In this document: positions 52,937 to 61,278 of the stretch, one piece after another | How positions within the stretch are numbered: position 1 is the first letter of the stretch | Layout: each line of letters starts with the position of its first letter | NCBI RefSeq assembly: GCF_006874475.1 | Contig: NZ_VIRM01000025.1 | Location: forward strand, 55,873-119,872 | DNA from: Microbispora hainanensis | GTDB lineage: Bacteria > Actinomycetota > Actinomycetes > Streptosporangiales > Streptosporangiaceae | Direction of reading: 5' to 3' | Length of the DNA: 64,000 nt | Notes under the pieces: generated by a model | Databases searched by the model: none | Seen by the model: the letters and a program-made list of their open reading frames with translations, nothing else | What the model was told of the DNA's origin: nothing | Made by a program: the position numbers and the translations under genes

Positions 52937-54268
52937 ATGAGAACGATCATCGTCAACGGCACTGTCATCGACACCGAACCGCGTCCGCACGTCGTGCCGG
53001 ACGCGGCCGTCGTCATCGAGGACGGCGTCATCGTGTCGGTCGGCCCGAGACCGGAGGACCGGCCAGAAGACCGGGCAGGCGATCGGGCGGGCGAGCTGAC
53101 GGGCGGTCGGGCGGAGGGCACCGAGATCATCGACGCCGCGGGCGGCATCGTGCTCCCCGGCTTCGTGGACACCCACCGCCATGTCTGGCAGAGCGTGCTG
53201 CGCGGCATCGCGGCCGACGCGACGCTCGGCGCGTACCTCGATCTGGTCCTCGGCACCCTCACCCCGGCGTTCCGCGCGGAGGACGTGTACGCCGCCAACC
53301 TGTGGGGCGCGATCGAGGCGCTCGACGCCGGGGTCACCACCGTGTACGACTGGTCGCACATCCAGCTCACCCCCGGCCACACGGAGGCGGCCGTGGAGGC
53401 GCTGCGCGAGTCCGGCGTACGGGCGGTCTTCGGATATGCCCATCGGGGAACGGGCGACGCCGACCGCGCCGAAGACGAGGTGCGGCGGGTGCGCTCGGCG
53501 CTCCTGCCGTCCGACGACGGCCTGGTCACCCCCGCCTTCGCCGCCTGGGGACCGGTCTACGGCTCGGTGGAGGCGGCGCGGGCCGACTGGGCGCTCGCCC
53601 GCGACCTCGGCCTGCGCATCAGCCTGCACGCCACCGGCGAGGGCCCGGTCGAACGGCTGCACGACGCCGGCCTGCTCGGCCCGGACGTGCTGTTCGTGCA
53701 CGGCAACGGCATCCCGGACGAGTCGCTGAAGCTGGTCGCCGGCAGCGGCGGCACGGCCTCGGTGGCCCCGGCGGTGGAGTCGCAGATGGGGCACGGCCTT
53801 CCCGAGACCGGCAGGCTGCGGTCGTTCGGCATCGCGACGGGGCTCGGCGTGGACACCGTCACCGACGTCCCCGGCGACATGTTCTCGGTGATGCGCGCGG
53901 CGTTCGCCGCCGGGCGCGCCGGACAGACGGCGCCGGAGCTCACCGTGTCCGACGTGCTCGGCATGGCGACGCTCGAAGGCGCGGCGGCGATCGGGATGGA
54001 CCGCAGGATCGGCTCGCTGCGTCCCGGCAAGCAGGCCGACATCGTGATCCTGGACGCGGCGGCCCCCGGCCTCGCACCCGTGCACGACCCGGTGGCCGCG
54101 GTCGTCACGGCGGCCGGCACCGCCGCCGTCGACACGGTGCTGGTCGGCGGGCGGGTCGTCAAGCGCGGGGGCCGCCTGCTGGGCGTGGACGTGGACCGCG
54201 CCCGCGACCTCGCCGTACGCGCGGCCCGTCACGTGACCACGCAGGCCAGGACGACATCCGCAAGGTGA
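52937..54268 (+). CDS. Amidohydrolase (TrzN/cytosine deaminase-like)
   Basis: 443 residues of the metal-dependent hydrolase superfamily. The N-terminal β-domain precedes the zinc motif VDTHRHVWQ (H-x-H), with SLHATGEG, FVHGNGI and LGVDTVTDVPGD supplying later ligands. It closes with GSLRPGKQADIVILDAAAPGLAP. Relatives deaminate or dechlorinate purine- and triazine-like rings. An Arg/Asp-rich insertion (RPEDRPEDRAGDRAGELTGGRAEG, shown here only in part as PEDRAGDRAG) at about 36-58 is encoded by imperfect repeats. Divergent MarR control suggests induction by the substrate. Confidence 0.88.
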   Translation: MRTIIVNGTVIDTEPRPHVVPDAAVVIEDGVIVSVGPRPEDRPEDRAGDRAGELTGGRAEGTEIIDAAGGIVLPGFVDTHRHVWQSVLRGIAADATLGAYLDLVLGTLTPAFRAEDVYAANLWGAIEALDAGVTTVYDWSHIQLTPGHTEAAVEALRESGVRAVFGYAHRGTGDADRAEDEVRRVRSALLPSDDGLVTPAFAAWGPVYGSVEAARADWALARDLGLRISLHATGEGPVERLHDAGLLGPDVLFVHGNGIPDESLKLVAGSGGTASVAPAVESQMGHGLPETGRLRSFGIATGLGVDTVTDVPGDMFSVMRAAFAAGRAGQTAPELTVSDVLGMATLEGAAAIGMDRRIGSLRPGKQADIVILDAAAPGLAPVHDPVAAVVTAAGTAAVDTVLVGGRVVKRGGRLLGVDVDRARDLAVRAARHVTTQARTTSAR

Positions 54269-54394
54269 CTTTTTTGCTCCGGTGACAACCGCCCTTTCGG
54301 GTGAGACCTTGAGTCAGGGCCAGGGAGTGTCTGGCAGATGCCGCCCGTCGCGAGCGATGGGCGGGGCGACGACCTGATCCGAGGGGGCGGCGTT

Positions 54395-56668
54395 ATGAAC
54401 GCCTGGTCGGTACCGGGCTACCGCGAGGTGCGTGAACTCGGCGCGGGCGGCGCCGGGCGGGTCGTGCTGGCGACCTACGTGACCACCGGCGCCTACGTCG
54501 CGATCAAGTATCTGCGCGAGGAACTGCGGCAGGATCGGCGTTTCCTCGCCGAGTTCCGGCACGAGGCCCGGATCATGGTGGAGCTGAACGATCCCAACAT
54601 CGTGCGCCTGTACGAGTACGTCGAGGCGCGCGAGGGCGCGGCGATCGTCATGGAACTCGTCGACGGGGTCTCGCTGCGCAGGATCCTCGCCGAGCACGGC
54701 TCGACCAGCCCGGAGGCGGCGCTGGTCGTGCTGAAGGGCTCCCTTGCGGGTCTGTCGGCCGCGCACGCCGCGGGCATCGTCCACCGGGACTACAAACCGG
54801 AGAACGTGCTGATCCAGGCCGACGGCAACAGCAAGCTGTCGGACTTCGGCATCGCGACGCCGAGCGGCTCCCCGGAGACCCCCGCGGGCACGCCGCCCTA
54901 CATGGCCCCCGAGCAGTGGTACGGCGGGCCCGCCGGCCCGGCCGCCGACGTCTACGCCGCCACCTGCGTCTTCTACGAGTGCCTCACCGGGCGCCGGCCA
55001 TATCGGGCCGGCGACCTGACGGCGCTGCGCATGCTGCACCGTGGCGCTCCCATCCCGGTGGCCGACGTGCCGAGCTCGGTGCGGGGCCTCGTCACGCGCG
55101 GCATGGCCAAGAACCCGGCGGACCGGCCGCCCACGGCACGGGCGTTCATCGCCGACCTCGAGACCGCCGCGACCGCCGCGTACGGGTCCGACTGGGAGCA
55201 GCGGGGCCGCCGCCACCTGGCCGAACTCGCGACCCTGCTGGCCCTGACGTTTCCGCTGGCCGCCCCGGCCGAGCCGGTCGAGGCGTCCACGTCGCTCGCC
55301 AGGACCGTGCTGTCCGAGCGGCTGGCGCGCTCCGCGCCCCGGTTCGCCATCGGCGCGGCCGTGCTGTCGGCCGCCGCGATCGTGGCGGTGGTCGCGGCCA
55401 ACCGGCAGACCCCGATGGCGCAGGACACCCTGCTCACCCCGCCGCCGCACAGCGCCCCCGCGGCGCTTCCCCCGGCCCCGGACTCGGTCGACACGGCCCC
55501 GTCCGCCGCGCCCGGCGAATCGGCACCCGGCGAGACGGCGCCGGACGAGACAGCGCCGGACGAGACAGCGCTGGACGAGACAGTGCCGGACGAGTCGTCG
55601 GAGACGGCGCCAGGACCGGACGAAGCAGGATCTGGTGATGCGGGTCCAGGTGGCGCGGGTCCGGGCGGGAACGCCGGGACGACGCCGCCCGATCTGTCCG
55701 GCACGCCGGTGTCGTCGGTGTCGTCGGTGTCGACCGGGCCGGCCGTGCCGCCGACGCCTTCCGTGCCCGGGAGCGCCACCCCCTCCCACATGGGCGCGAC
55801 CGCGTCGCCGGCGCCGGCGCGGGTGACCGGTCTCGGCATCGCGGCGTTCGACGGCCAGGCCGTCACGGTCGACGTACGGGCGAGCACCACGGCCCGGGTC
55901 CGGCTCACCGCGCGTTTCGCCTCCGGGCCGTCACGGGACGCGCTCACCGCCGCGCCCGCGCAGACCGTCGCGTTGCGGGGCGCGGCGTCCTATCACATCG
56001 GCCTGCAGCAGCCCTTCCCCTCCCCGGCCTGCGGCACCACCGTCTATCGGCGGGTCGAGGTGTCCACGGTCCCCGCCGCACGGCAGGGAACCCGTACGCG
56101 CACGCGGAAGCTCGTCGGGCCGCCCTGCCCGGCCCCCACGGTCGAGCGCGTGGCGATCGACGACTGGGACGGCAGGACGGCGGCCGTGACGGTGCGGACC
56201 TCCGGCAGGGGCCCGGTCGGCGTCTCCAGCGTCTTCACGCGCGACGGACGCGAGACGACGGCCGACACCCGTACGCTCTCGGGCCGCACGTCCTACTCAT
56301 TCGCCGTGCCCGCAGGCCTCGGCCCCGTCGAGTGCGGGAAGAGGGCCGTGTTCGGGGTGCGCGTCACGACCGATCCGGCCTATGCCGGCGGGCCGCGCCA
56401 GGCCGAGGTGCGGGTCGCCGGTCCCCGGTGCCCGAAGCCGCAGGAATCGCCCTCGGCGCCTCCGAAGGAGAGCCCGGGCCCGGCGAAGGAAAGCCCGGCT
56501 CCGGAGAAGGAGAGTCCGGCTCCGGAGAAGGACCCGGGCCCGGCGAAGAGCCCCGAGCCGCCCACGTCCCGCAGCCCCGACCCGAGGGACCAGGAACCGA
56601 GGGACCAGGAACCGAGGGACCAGGAACCGAAGCTTTCCGATTCGCAGGGCGGCCCGCACCTCTCGTGA
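54395..56668 (+). CDS. Receptor-type Ser/Thr protein kinase
   Basis: 757 residues. The Hanks-type kinase domain (about 7-265) has the glycine-rich loop ELGAGGAGRVVLA, Lys in VAIKYL, catalytic loop HRDYKPENVL (near 129) and DFG. The loop Tyr replaces the usual Leu/Ile. A single membrane helix lies at about 316-336. The outside part has a Pro/Glu linker with 15-bp DNA repeats (APDETAPDET), two related β-sandwich-like modules (GLGIAAFDGQAVTVDVRAS and RVAIDDWDGRTAAVTVRTS) and a charged tail of PEKES and EPRDQ repeats. It probably senses cell-wall or extracellular ligands. Confidence 0.93.
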   Translation: MNAWSVPGYREVRELGAGGAGRVVLATYVTTGAYVAIKYLREELRQDRRFLAEFRHEARIMVELNDPNIVRLYEYVEAREGAAIVMELVDGVSLRRILAEHGSTSPEAALVVLKGSLAGLSAAHAAGIVHRDYKPENVLIQADGNSKLSDFGIATPSGSPETPAGTPPYMAPEQWYGGPAGPAADVYAATCVFYECLTGRRPYRAGDLTALRMLHRGAPIPVADVPSSVRGLVTRGMAKNPADRPPTARAFIADLETAATAAYGSDWEQRGRRHLAELATLLALTFPLAAPAEPVEASTSLARTVLSERLARSAPRFAIGAAVLSAAAIVAVVAANRQTPMAQDTLLTPPPHSAPAALPPAPDSVDTAPSAAPGESAPGETAPDETAPDETALDETVPDESSETAPGPDEAGSGDAGPGGAGPGGNAGTTPPDLSGTPVSSVSSVSTGPAVPPTPSVPGSATPSHMGATASPAPARVTGLGIAAFDGQAVTVDVRASTTARVRLTARFASGPSRDALTAAPAQTVALRGAASYHIGLQQPFPSPACGTTVYRRVEVSTVPAARQGTRTRTRKLVGPPCPAPTVERVAIDDWDGRTAAVTVRTSGRGPVGVSSVFTRDGRETTADTRTLSGRTSYSFAVPAGLGPVECGKRAVFGVRVTTDPAYAGGPRQAEVRVAGPRCPKPQESPSAPPKESPGPAKESPAPEKESPAPEKDPGPAKSPEPPTSRSPDPRDQEPRDQEPRDQEPKLSDSQGGPHLS

Positions 56669-56884
56669 ACTCCTGACTCCGCGATGGCGAGCAGGAGGGT
56701 GAAATATTCACCGTCGTCCTGACGGCCGGTCTTTCACATGCGCCCCGAAGCGCCTGCTCAATAAGGGAATCCGCGACACGAAGGGGAGCGAGAGCTAAAT
56801 CAAGTGTCTTGACATAGCCTTTTGTGTCGAGATTGACTCCCGACTCCAGGAACGCACCACCCGTCGCCATCGGCGTCCTGAGGA

Positions 56885-56898
56885 TGTTAACGCTAACA
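56885..56898. promoter_or_regulatory. LacI-type operator upstream of the CBM2 enzyme
   Basis: TGTTAACGCTAACA is a near-perfect palindrome with central CG, the form bound by LacI-family sugar repressors. It is 23 bases before the GTG start. It suggests control by a carbohydrate. No LacI gene is in the window. Confidence 0.65.
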
Positions 56899-56920
56899 CC
56901 CGTCTTGAGAGGGAGAGCCC

Positions 56921-58234
56921 GTGCGACTTGTCAGCTCTTTCCGCCGGCGACCGAGCCTGGCGGCTGCCGCCGCCGTGCTGCTGACGACCGGCGTCACGGC
57001 GACCGCGGCCCACGTCGCGTCGGCGGCCACGGCCGGATGCGAGGTCGGCTACACGGTGACCAGCGAGTGGCCCGGCGGCTTCGGCGCAAGCGTCCGCGTT
57101 CGCAACCTGGGCGACGCGATCAACGGCTGGAGGCTGACCTGGTCGTTCCCGGCCGGGCAGGCCGTCACCCAGCTGTGGAACGGCTCCTTCACCCAGTCCG
57201 GCTCGCAGATCACGGTCACCAACGCCTCCTACAACGGCGCCATCCCCAGTGGCGGCAGCGTCGATTTCGGGTTCAACGGGAGCTGGAACGGCTCCAACCC
57301 GGTGCCGTCCGGCTTCGCCCTCAACGGCGTGACCTGCACCGGCGACGTCACCTCCCCATCTCCGTCCCCGTCGCCTTCGCCGTCTCCTACTCCCTCGCCG
57401 TCCGCCTCCCCCTCACCCTCCCCCTCACTCTCCCCGTCGCCCTCGCCCTCGCCGAGCCGCCCCGTCATCGAGAACAACTTCCCGGTCACGCGAGAGGGCG
57501 CGTACGGCACCAACCGCTACACCGTGTTCCGGCCGTCGAACCCCGCCGCCGTGGGGCGTCCCATGCCGGTGCTGGTCTTCGGCAACGGGGCCTGCGCGCA
57601 CACCAACGGGAGCGAGGTGATCCAGGCGCTGACGTTCATCGCGGCCCGCGGGTTCGTCGTGGTGGACACCGCGTCGGTCGACGGCTCGCCGAACGGCGTG
57701 CAGAGCGGGTCTCCGATCCCGTCACTGCTGACCGACGGCATCGGCTGGGCCGAGCGGGAGAACGCCCGCGCCGGCTCGCCGCTCTACCAGCGCCTCGACC
57801 TGTCCAGGGTGGCCACGGCCGGGCACTCCTGCGGCGGGCTGGAGGCGCTGATCGCCGGCCAGGACCGGAGGGTCAAGAGCGTCGTCTCGCTGGACAGCGG
57901 GCTGTTCGCCGACGGCTCGTTCGGATACTCCCGCGCTGAGCTGTCCAAGCTGCACACCCCGGTGATGTTCCTGGACGGCGGGCCCTCCGACATCGCCTAC
58001 GACAACAGCCGGGCCAACTATGACCTGACCCTGGTGCCGGCCGTGCTGGCCGAGCAGTCGCAGGCCGGTCACGTCGGGTTCATCACCGGCGCCCAGATGA
58101 GCGAGGGCATGACGGCGGTGGTCCAGTTCCTGGACATGACGCTCAACGACAACGCCACCGCGCGGTCGTACATCCTGGGGCCCTCGGGTCTGGCCTCCAG
58201 GGCCTACTGGACGGTCCGCAGCAAGAACTTCTGA
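56921..58234 (+). CDS. Secreted CBM2-linked alpha/beta hydrolase
   Basis: 437 residues. A signal peptide (1-36) is followed by a family 2 carbohydrate-binding module (about 39-144): CEVGYTVTSEWPGGFGASVRVRN, GWRLTWSFPAGQ and SVDFGFNGSWNGSNPVPSGFALNGVTC, with the conserved Trp residues. A Pro-Ser linker follows. The catalytic domain has the nucleophile elbow GHSCGG and a possible catalytic His in GHVGF. It probably hydrolyses an ester while bound to cellulose or chitin. The reaction is unproven. GTG start with GGGAG upstream. Confidence 0.9.
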   Translation: MRLVSSFRRRPSLAAAAAVLLTTGVTATAAHVASAATAGCEVGYTVTSEWPGGFGASVRVRNLGDAINGWRLTWSFPAGQAVTQLWNGSFTQSGSQITVTNASYNGAIPSGGSVDFGFNGSWNGSNPVPSGFALNGVTCTGDVTSPSPSPSPSPSPTPSPSASPSPSPSLSPSPSPSPSRPVIENNFPVTREGAYGTNRYTVFRPSNPAAVGRPMPVLVFGNGACAHTNGSEVIQALTFIAARGFVVVDTASVDGSPNGVQSGSPIPSLLTDGIGWAERENARAGSPLYQRLDLSRVATAGHSCGGLEALIAGQDRRVKSVVSLDSGLFADGSFGYSRAELSKLHTPVMFLDGGPSDIAYDNSRANYDLTLVPAVLAEQSQAGHVGFITGAQMSEGMTAVVQFLDMTLNDNATARSYILGPSGLASRAYWTVRSKNF

Positions 58235-58260
58235 TCCAGGACGCCGATCGAGTGACCGTG

Positions 58261-60510
58261 TCAGGCGCGGGCGTGCGGGCCCGCGCCGACCGGTTCCGAC
58301 TCCGCCTCGGCGGACTCGCCGTCCTCCTCGTGGCCCTCGATCGACAGGTTGGGCAGGATCCGGTCGAGCCAGCGGGGGATCCACCAGTTGAGCCGGTCGA
58401 GCAGCACCATCGCGGCGGGCACGAGGAAGCCCCTGATGAGGGTCGCGTCGACCGTGATCGCCACGGCCAGCCCGACTCCGAACACCTTGACCAGGGGGTC
58501 GGGGTAGGCGATGAACGCGGTGAACACCGCCACCATGATCAGGGCGGCCGAGGTGATGACGCGGCCGGTGGACCCCAGCCCCTCGGCCACCGCCCTCCGG
58601 TTGTCCCCGCTGCGCGAGTAGGCCTGCCGTACGGAGGTCAGCAGGAAGACCTCGTAGTCCATCGACAGGCCGAACAGCACGGCGAACAGCATGAGCGGCA
58701 CGTACGTGTCGATGGGCACGGAGAAGAACAACGTGGCGAGGTAGGACCCCTCGGCCGAGGGCGGGGGGTCCATGCCGACCAGGCGGCTGCCCAGGCCCTG
58801 GGAGAACACCACGGCGAGCGCGCCGAAGGCGGCGCCCAGCGAGACGAGGTTCATCACCGCCGCCTTGATCGCGACCAGGGGCGCGCGGAAGGCCAGCAGC
58901 AGGAGCAGGGCGCTGAGCAGCACGACGATGCCGACGACCAGCGGCGTCCTGCCCATGATCCGGTCGCCCGCGTCCGCCAGCCCGGCCACCTGGCCGCCCA
59001 CGTGGACATGCGCCCCCGGCACCTCGATCGCCCGCACCCGCTTCACCACGTCGAGGGCCCGCGGGTCGCTCGGGGCGTAGTCGGGGACGACCTGGATGAG
59101 CACCGAGCGGCCGTTCTCGTTGACCTTCGGCGGGGCGACGAAGGCGACGCCGTCGATGTGCTCCACCCGCTGCCGCAGCACCTGCACGACCGGGTCGGGC
59201 GGGGTCGAATCGGCGATCTTCCGGTCCAGTTCGGCCACGACGACGAGCCCGCCGTTCGCTCCCGGGCCGAAGCCCGCCTCGATCAGCTCGTACGCCCGCC
59301 GGGCCGGGGTGCCCTTGTCGCCATACCCGTTGTCGAGCGGGCCGAGCTTGATCGCGACGGCCGGGGTGGTGAGCGCCGCCAGCACGACCACGGTGACGGC
59401 CAGCACCCGCCAGGGGCGGCGCGCCACCCAGACGCCCAGCTTGGCCCAGCCCGTGGCCGGCCCGTCGCGACGGGCGGCGCGACCGACGAGCGGCAGCCGC
59501 AGCGCGTCGATCTTGTGCCCGAGGAGGCCGAGGAGCGCCGGCACCAGCGTGATCGAGGTGAGCACGGCGCACACGACCGAGACTCCGGTGATCCAGCCGA
59601 GCGTGCGGAGCAGCGGGAACCCGGTGAACATCAGCGCACTGAGGGCGATCACGACCGTGCCGCCGGCGAACAGGACGGCCCCACCCGACGAGGCCGCCGT
59701 ACGCCGCACCGCCTCCCGCACCGGCACGCCCTCGGCCAGCAGCGTCCGGTGCCTCGACAGCAGGAACAACGCGTAGTCGATGCCGACGCCGAGACCGATC
59801 ATCGTCGCCAGGATCGACGCGGTCGACGGCACGTCCACGACGTGGCCGAGCAGCGCGATGAGGCCGAGCCCCACACCGATGCTGATCAGCGCGGTGAAGA
59901 TCGGCACGAGCGCGGCGACCAGCGTCCCGAAGGCGAACAGCAGCACCAGCAACGCGAAGACGACGCCGGCGATCTCACTCGCGCCGGTCTTGATCTGCTT
60001 GTCGGCGGGCGTGGAGCTGTCGGAGGGCACGACCTCGATGCCCGCGCGCACGGCCGGCGCGGCGGCGGCGACGAGTTGCTCGGAGGTCTGGGCGAGCTTC
60101 GTGGTGTCCTGCCCCGTCAGCCGTACGCTGATCATCCCGATCCGCAGGCTCGACGACATGCCGCCGATCCGATAGGGCGTCTCCACCTGTGCGACGTGCG
60201 GCATGCCCCGCAGCGCGTCCATGGACTGCTCGACGGCCTGTTTGCGCGGCTTGTCGATCAGCGTGCCGTTCGCGGTGTAGAGGACGAGCTGCACCGTCCC
60301 GCCCGGATCGAATCCCGGGCCGAAGCCCTCGCGCATGAGCTCGTGCGCCCGCTGCGCGTCGGTGCCCGGGATCGACACGTTGTTGTTGACCGGCCGGCCC
60401 CACACCAGGGTGCCCGCCGTCAGCAGTCCCGCCGCCAGCACCCACAGCGTCAGCACGATCCAGCCGTGACGCGCGCACCATCCGCCGAGCCGCCCCAGAA
60501 GTCCGCTCAT
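58261..60510 (-). CDS. MMPL/RND family transporter
   Basis: 749 residues with 12 predicted membrane helices in two halves. Each half has a large external loop and SSD-type helices: IGLGVGIDYALFLLSRHRTLLAEG in the first and FGLSMDYEVFLLTSVRQAY in the second. The paired Asp-Tyr motifs carry protons. MMPL proteins export lipids, siderophores or drugs using the proton gradient. The acidic tail (EEDGESAEAESEP) is cytoplasmic. It is divergent from a TetR gene across a clear palindrome. Confidence 0.94.
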   Translation of the reverse strand: MSGLLGRLGGWCARHGWIVLTLWVLAAGLLTAGTLVWGRPVNNNVSIPGTDAQRAHELMREGFGPGFDPGGTVQLVLYTANGTLIDKPRKQAVEQSMDALRGMPHVAQVETPYRIGGMSSSLRIGMISVRLTGQDTTKLAQTSEQLVAAAAPAVRAGIEVVPSDSSTPADKQIKTGASEIAGVVFALLVLLFAFGTLVAALVPIFTALISIGVGLGLIALLGHVVDVPSTASILATMIGLGVGIDYALFLLSRHRTLLAEGVPVREAVRRTAASSGGAVLFAGGTVVIALSALMFTGFPLLRTLGWITGVSVVCAVLTSITLVPALLGLLGHKIDALRLPLVGRAARRDGPATGWAKLGVWVARRPWRVLAVTVVVLAALTTPAVAIKLGPLDNGYGDKGTPARRAYELIEAGFGPGANGGLVVVAELDRKIADSTPPDPVVQVLRQRVEHIDGVAFVAPPKVNENGRSVLIQVVPDYAPSDPRALDVVKRVRAIEVPGAHVHVGGQVAGLADAGDRIMGRTPLVVGIVVLLSALLLLLAFRAPLVAIKAAVMNLVSLGAAFGALAVVFSQGLGSRLVGMDPPPSAEGSYLATLFFSVPIDTYVPLMLFAVLFGLSMDYEVFLLTSVRQAYSRSGDNRRAVAEGLGSTGRVITSAALIMVAVFTAFIAYPDPLVKVFGVGLAVAITVDATLIRGFLVPAAMVLLDRLNWWIPRWLDRILPNLSIEGHEEDGESAEAESEPVGAGPHARA

Positions 60511-60548
60511 CGCCGTCCGCCCCGGGTAGCATGTCCTTCCGGCCGTTC

Positions 60549-60562
60549 TGTACGGCCGTACA
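60549..60562. promoter_or_regulatory. TetR operator between MMPL and TetR genes
   Basis: TGTACGGCCGTACA is a perfect 14-bp palindrome, 39 bases before the MMPL start and 56 before the TetR start. It is well placed to control both divergent genes. Confidence 0.75.
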
Positions 60563-60618
60563 AAACGAGGGTAAAAGGAACTGATCGGCGGGCGAGCGGC
60601 GCGCCGGAAAATGAGACG

Positions 60619-61158
60619 ATGACCACACTCGATCAGGGCAACGCGACCCGCTCCCGCATCCTGGCCGCGGCCCGCGACCTGTTCGCCGAACGGGGATACG
60701 CCGCCGTGTCGCTCGCCGACATCGCGGCGGCGGTCGGCCTGACCAAGACGGCGGTCGCCTACCACTTCCACCCCAAGGACCGGCTCGCGGCCGAGATCAT
60801 CGCCCCGGCCGCCGACGACCTGCTCGCGCTGCTCGGCGGCGAGTTCGCCGGCCACCGGGAGTTCCTGCGTTCGTTCACCGCGTTCGCCGTACGGCACCGG
60901 GCGGTGATCCGGCTGCTCACCGAGGACATCGGCGGCGCCGACAGCGCCCCTCCCGGATCACCCGGGGAGGCGATCAGGGAGTTCAGCCGCGAGCTGTTCC
61001 TGCGCCTGGCCGGGCCCGACCCCTCCCCCGGCACCCGCGTACGCGCCTGGGCCGCCCTCGGCGCGGTGCAGTCCGGTGTGGTGAAGACCATGGACGTGCC
61101 CGCCGACGTGGTCGAGGAGACGCTGACCGCCGCCGCCGTGGCAGTGTTCGAATCTTGA
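60619..61158 (+). CDS. TetR family transcriptional regulator
   Basis: 179 residues. The helix-turn-helix region is TRSRILAAARDLFAERGYAAVSLADIAAAVGLTKTAVAYHFHPKDRLAAEII. The ligand-binding helices are shorter than average. It probably represses the divergent MMPL transporter through the palindrome between them, and itself. ATG 60619 is chosen; a nearby ATG at 60611 is out of frame. Confidence 0.93.
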   Translation: MTTLDQGNATRSRILAAARDLFAERGYAAVSLADIAAAVGLTKTAVAYHFHPKDRLAAEIIAPAADDLLALLGGEFAGHREFLRSFTAFAVRHRAVIRLLTEDIGGADSAPPGSPGEAIREFSRELFLRLAGPDPSPGTRVRAWAALGAVQSGVVKTMDVPADVVEETLTAAAVAVFES

Positions 61159-61278
61159 TATACGAATTCCCTTGCGATCACGCGTGGAGAGCGTCACATT
61201 TCGTGTGAACGTTCAACATTTCCGCCGCGTCCTTAGGTGACACCAGCGGGACGGATGCGAGGGGAGTGACGGCCAGCC

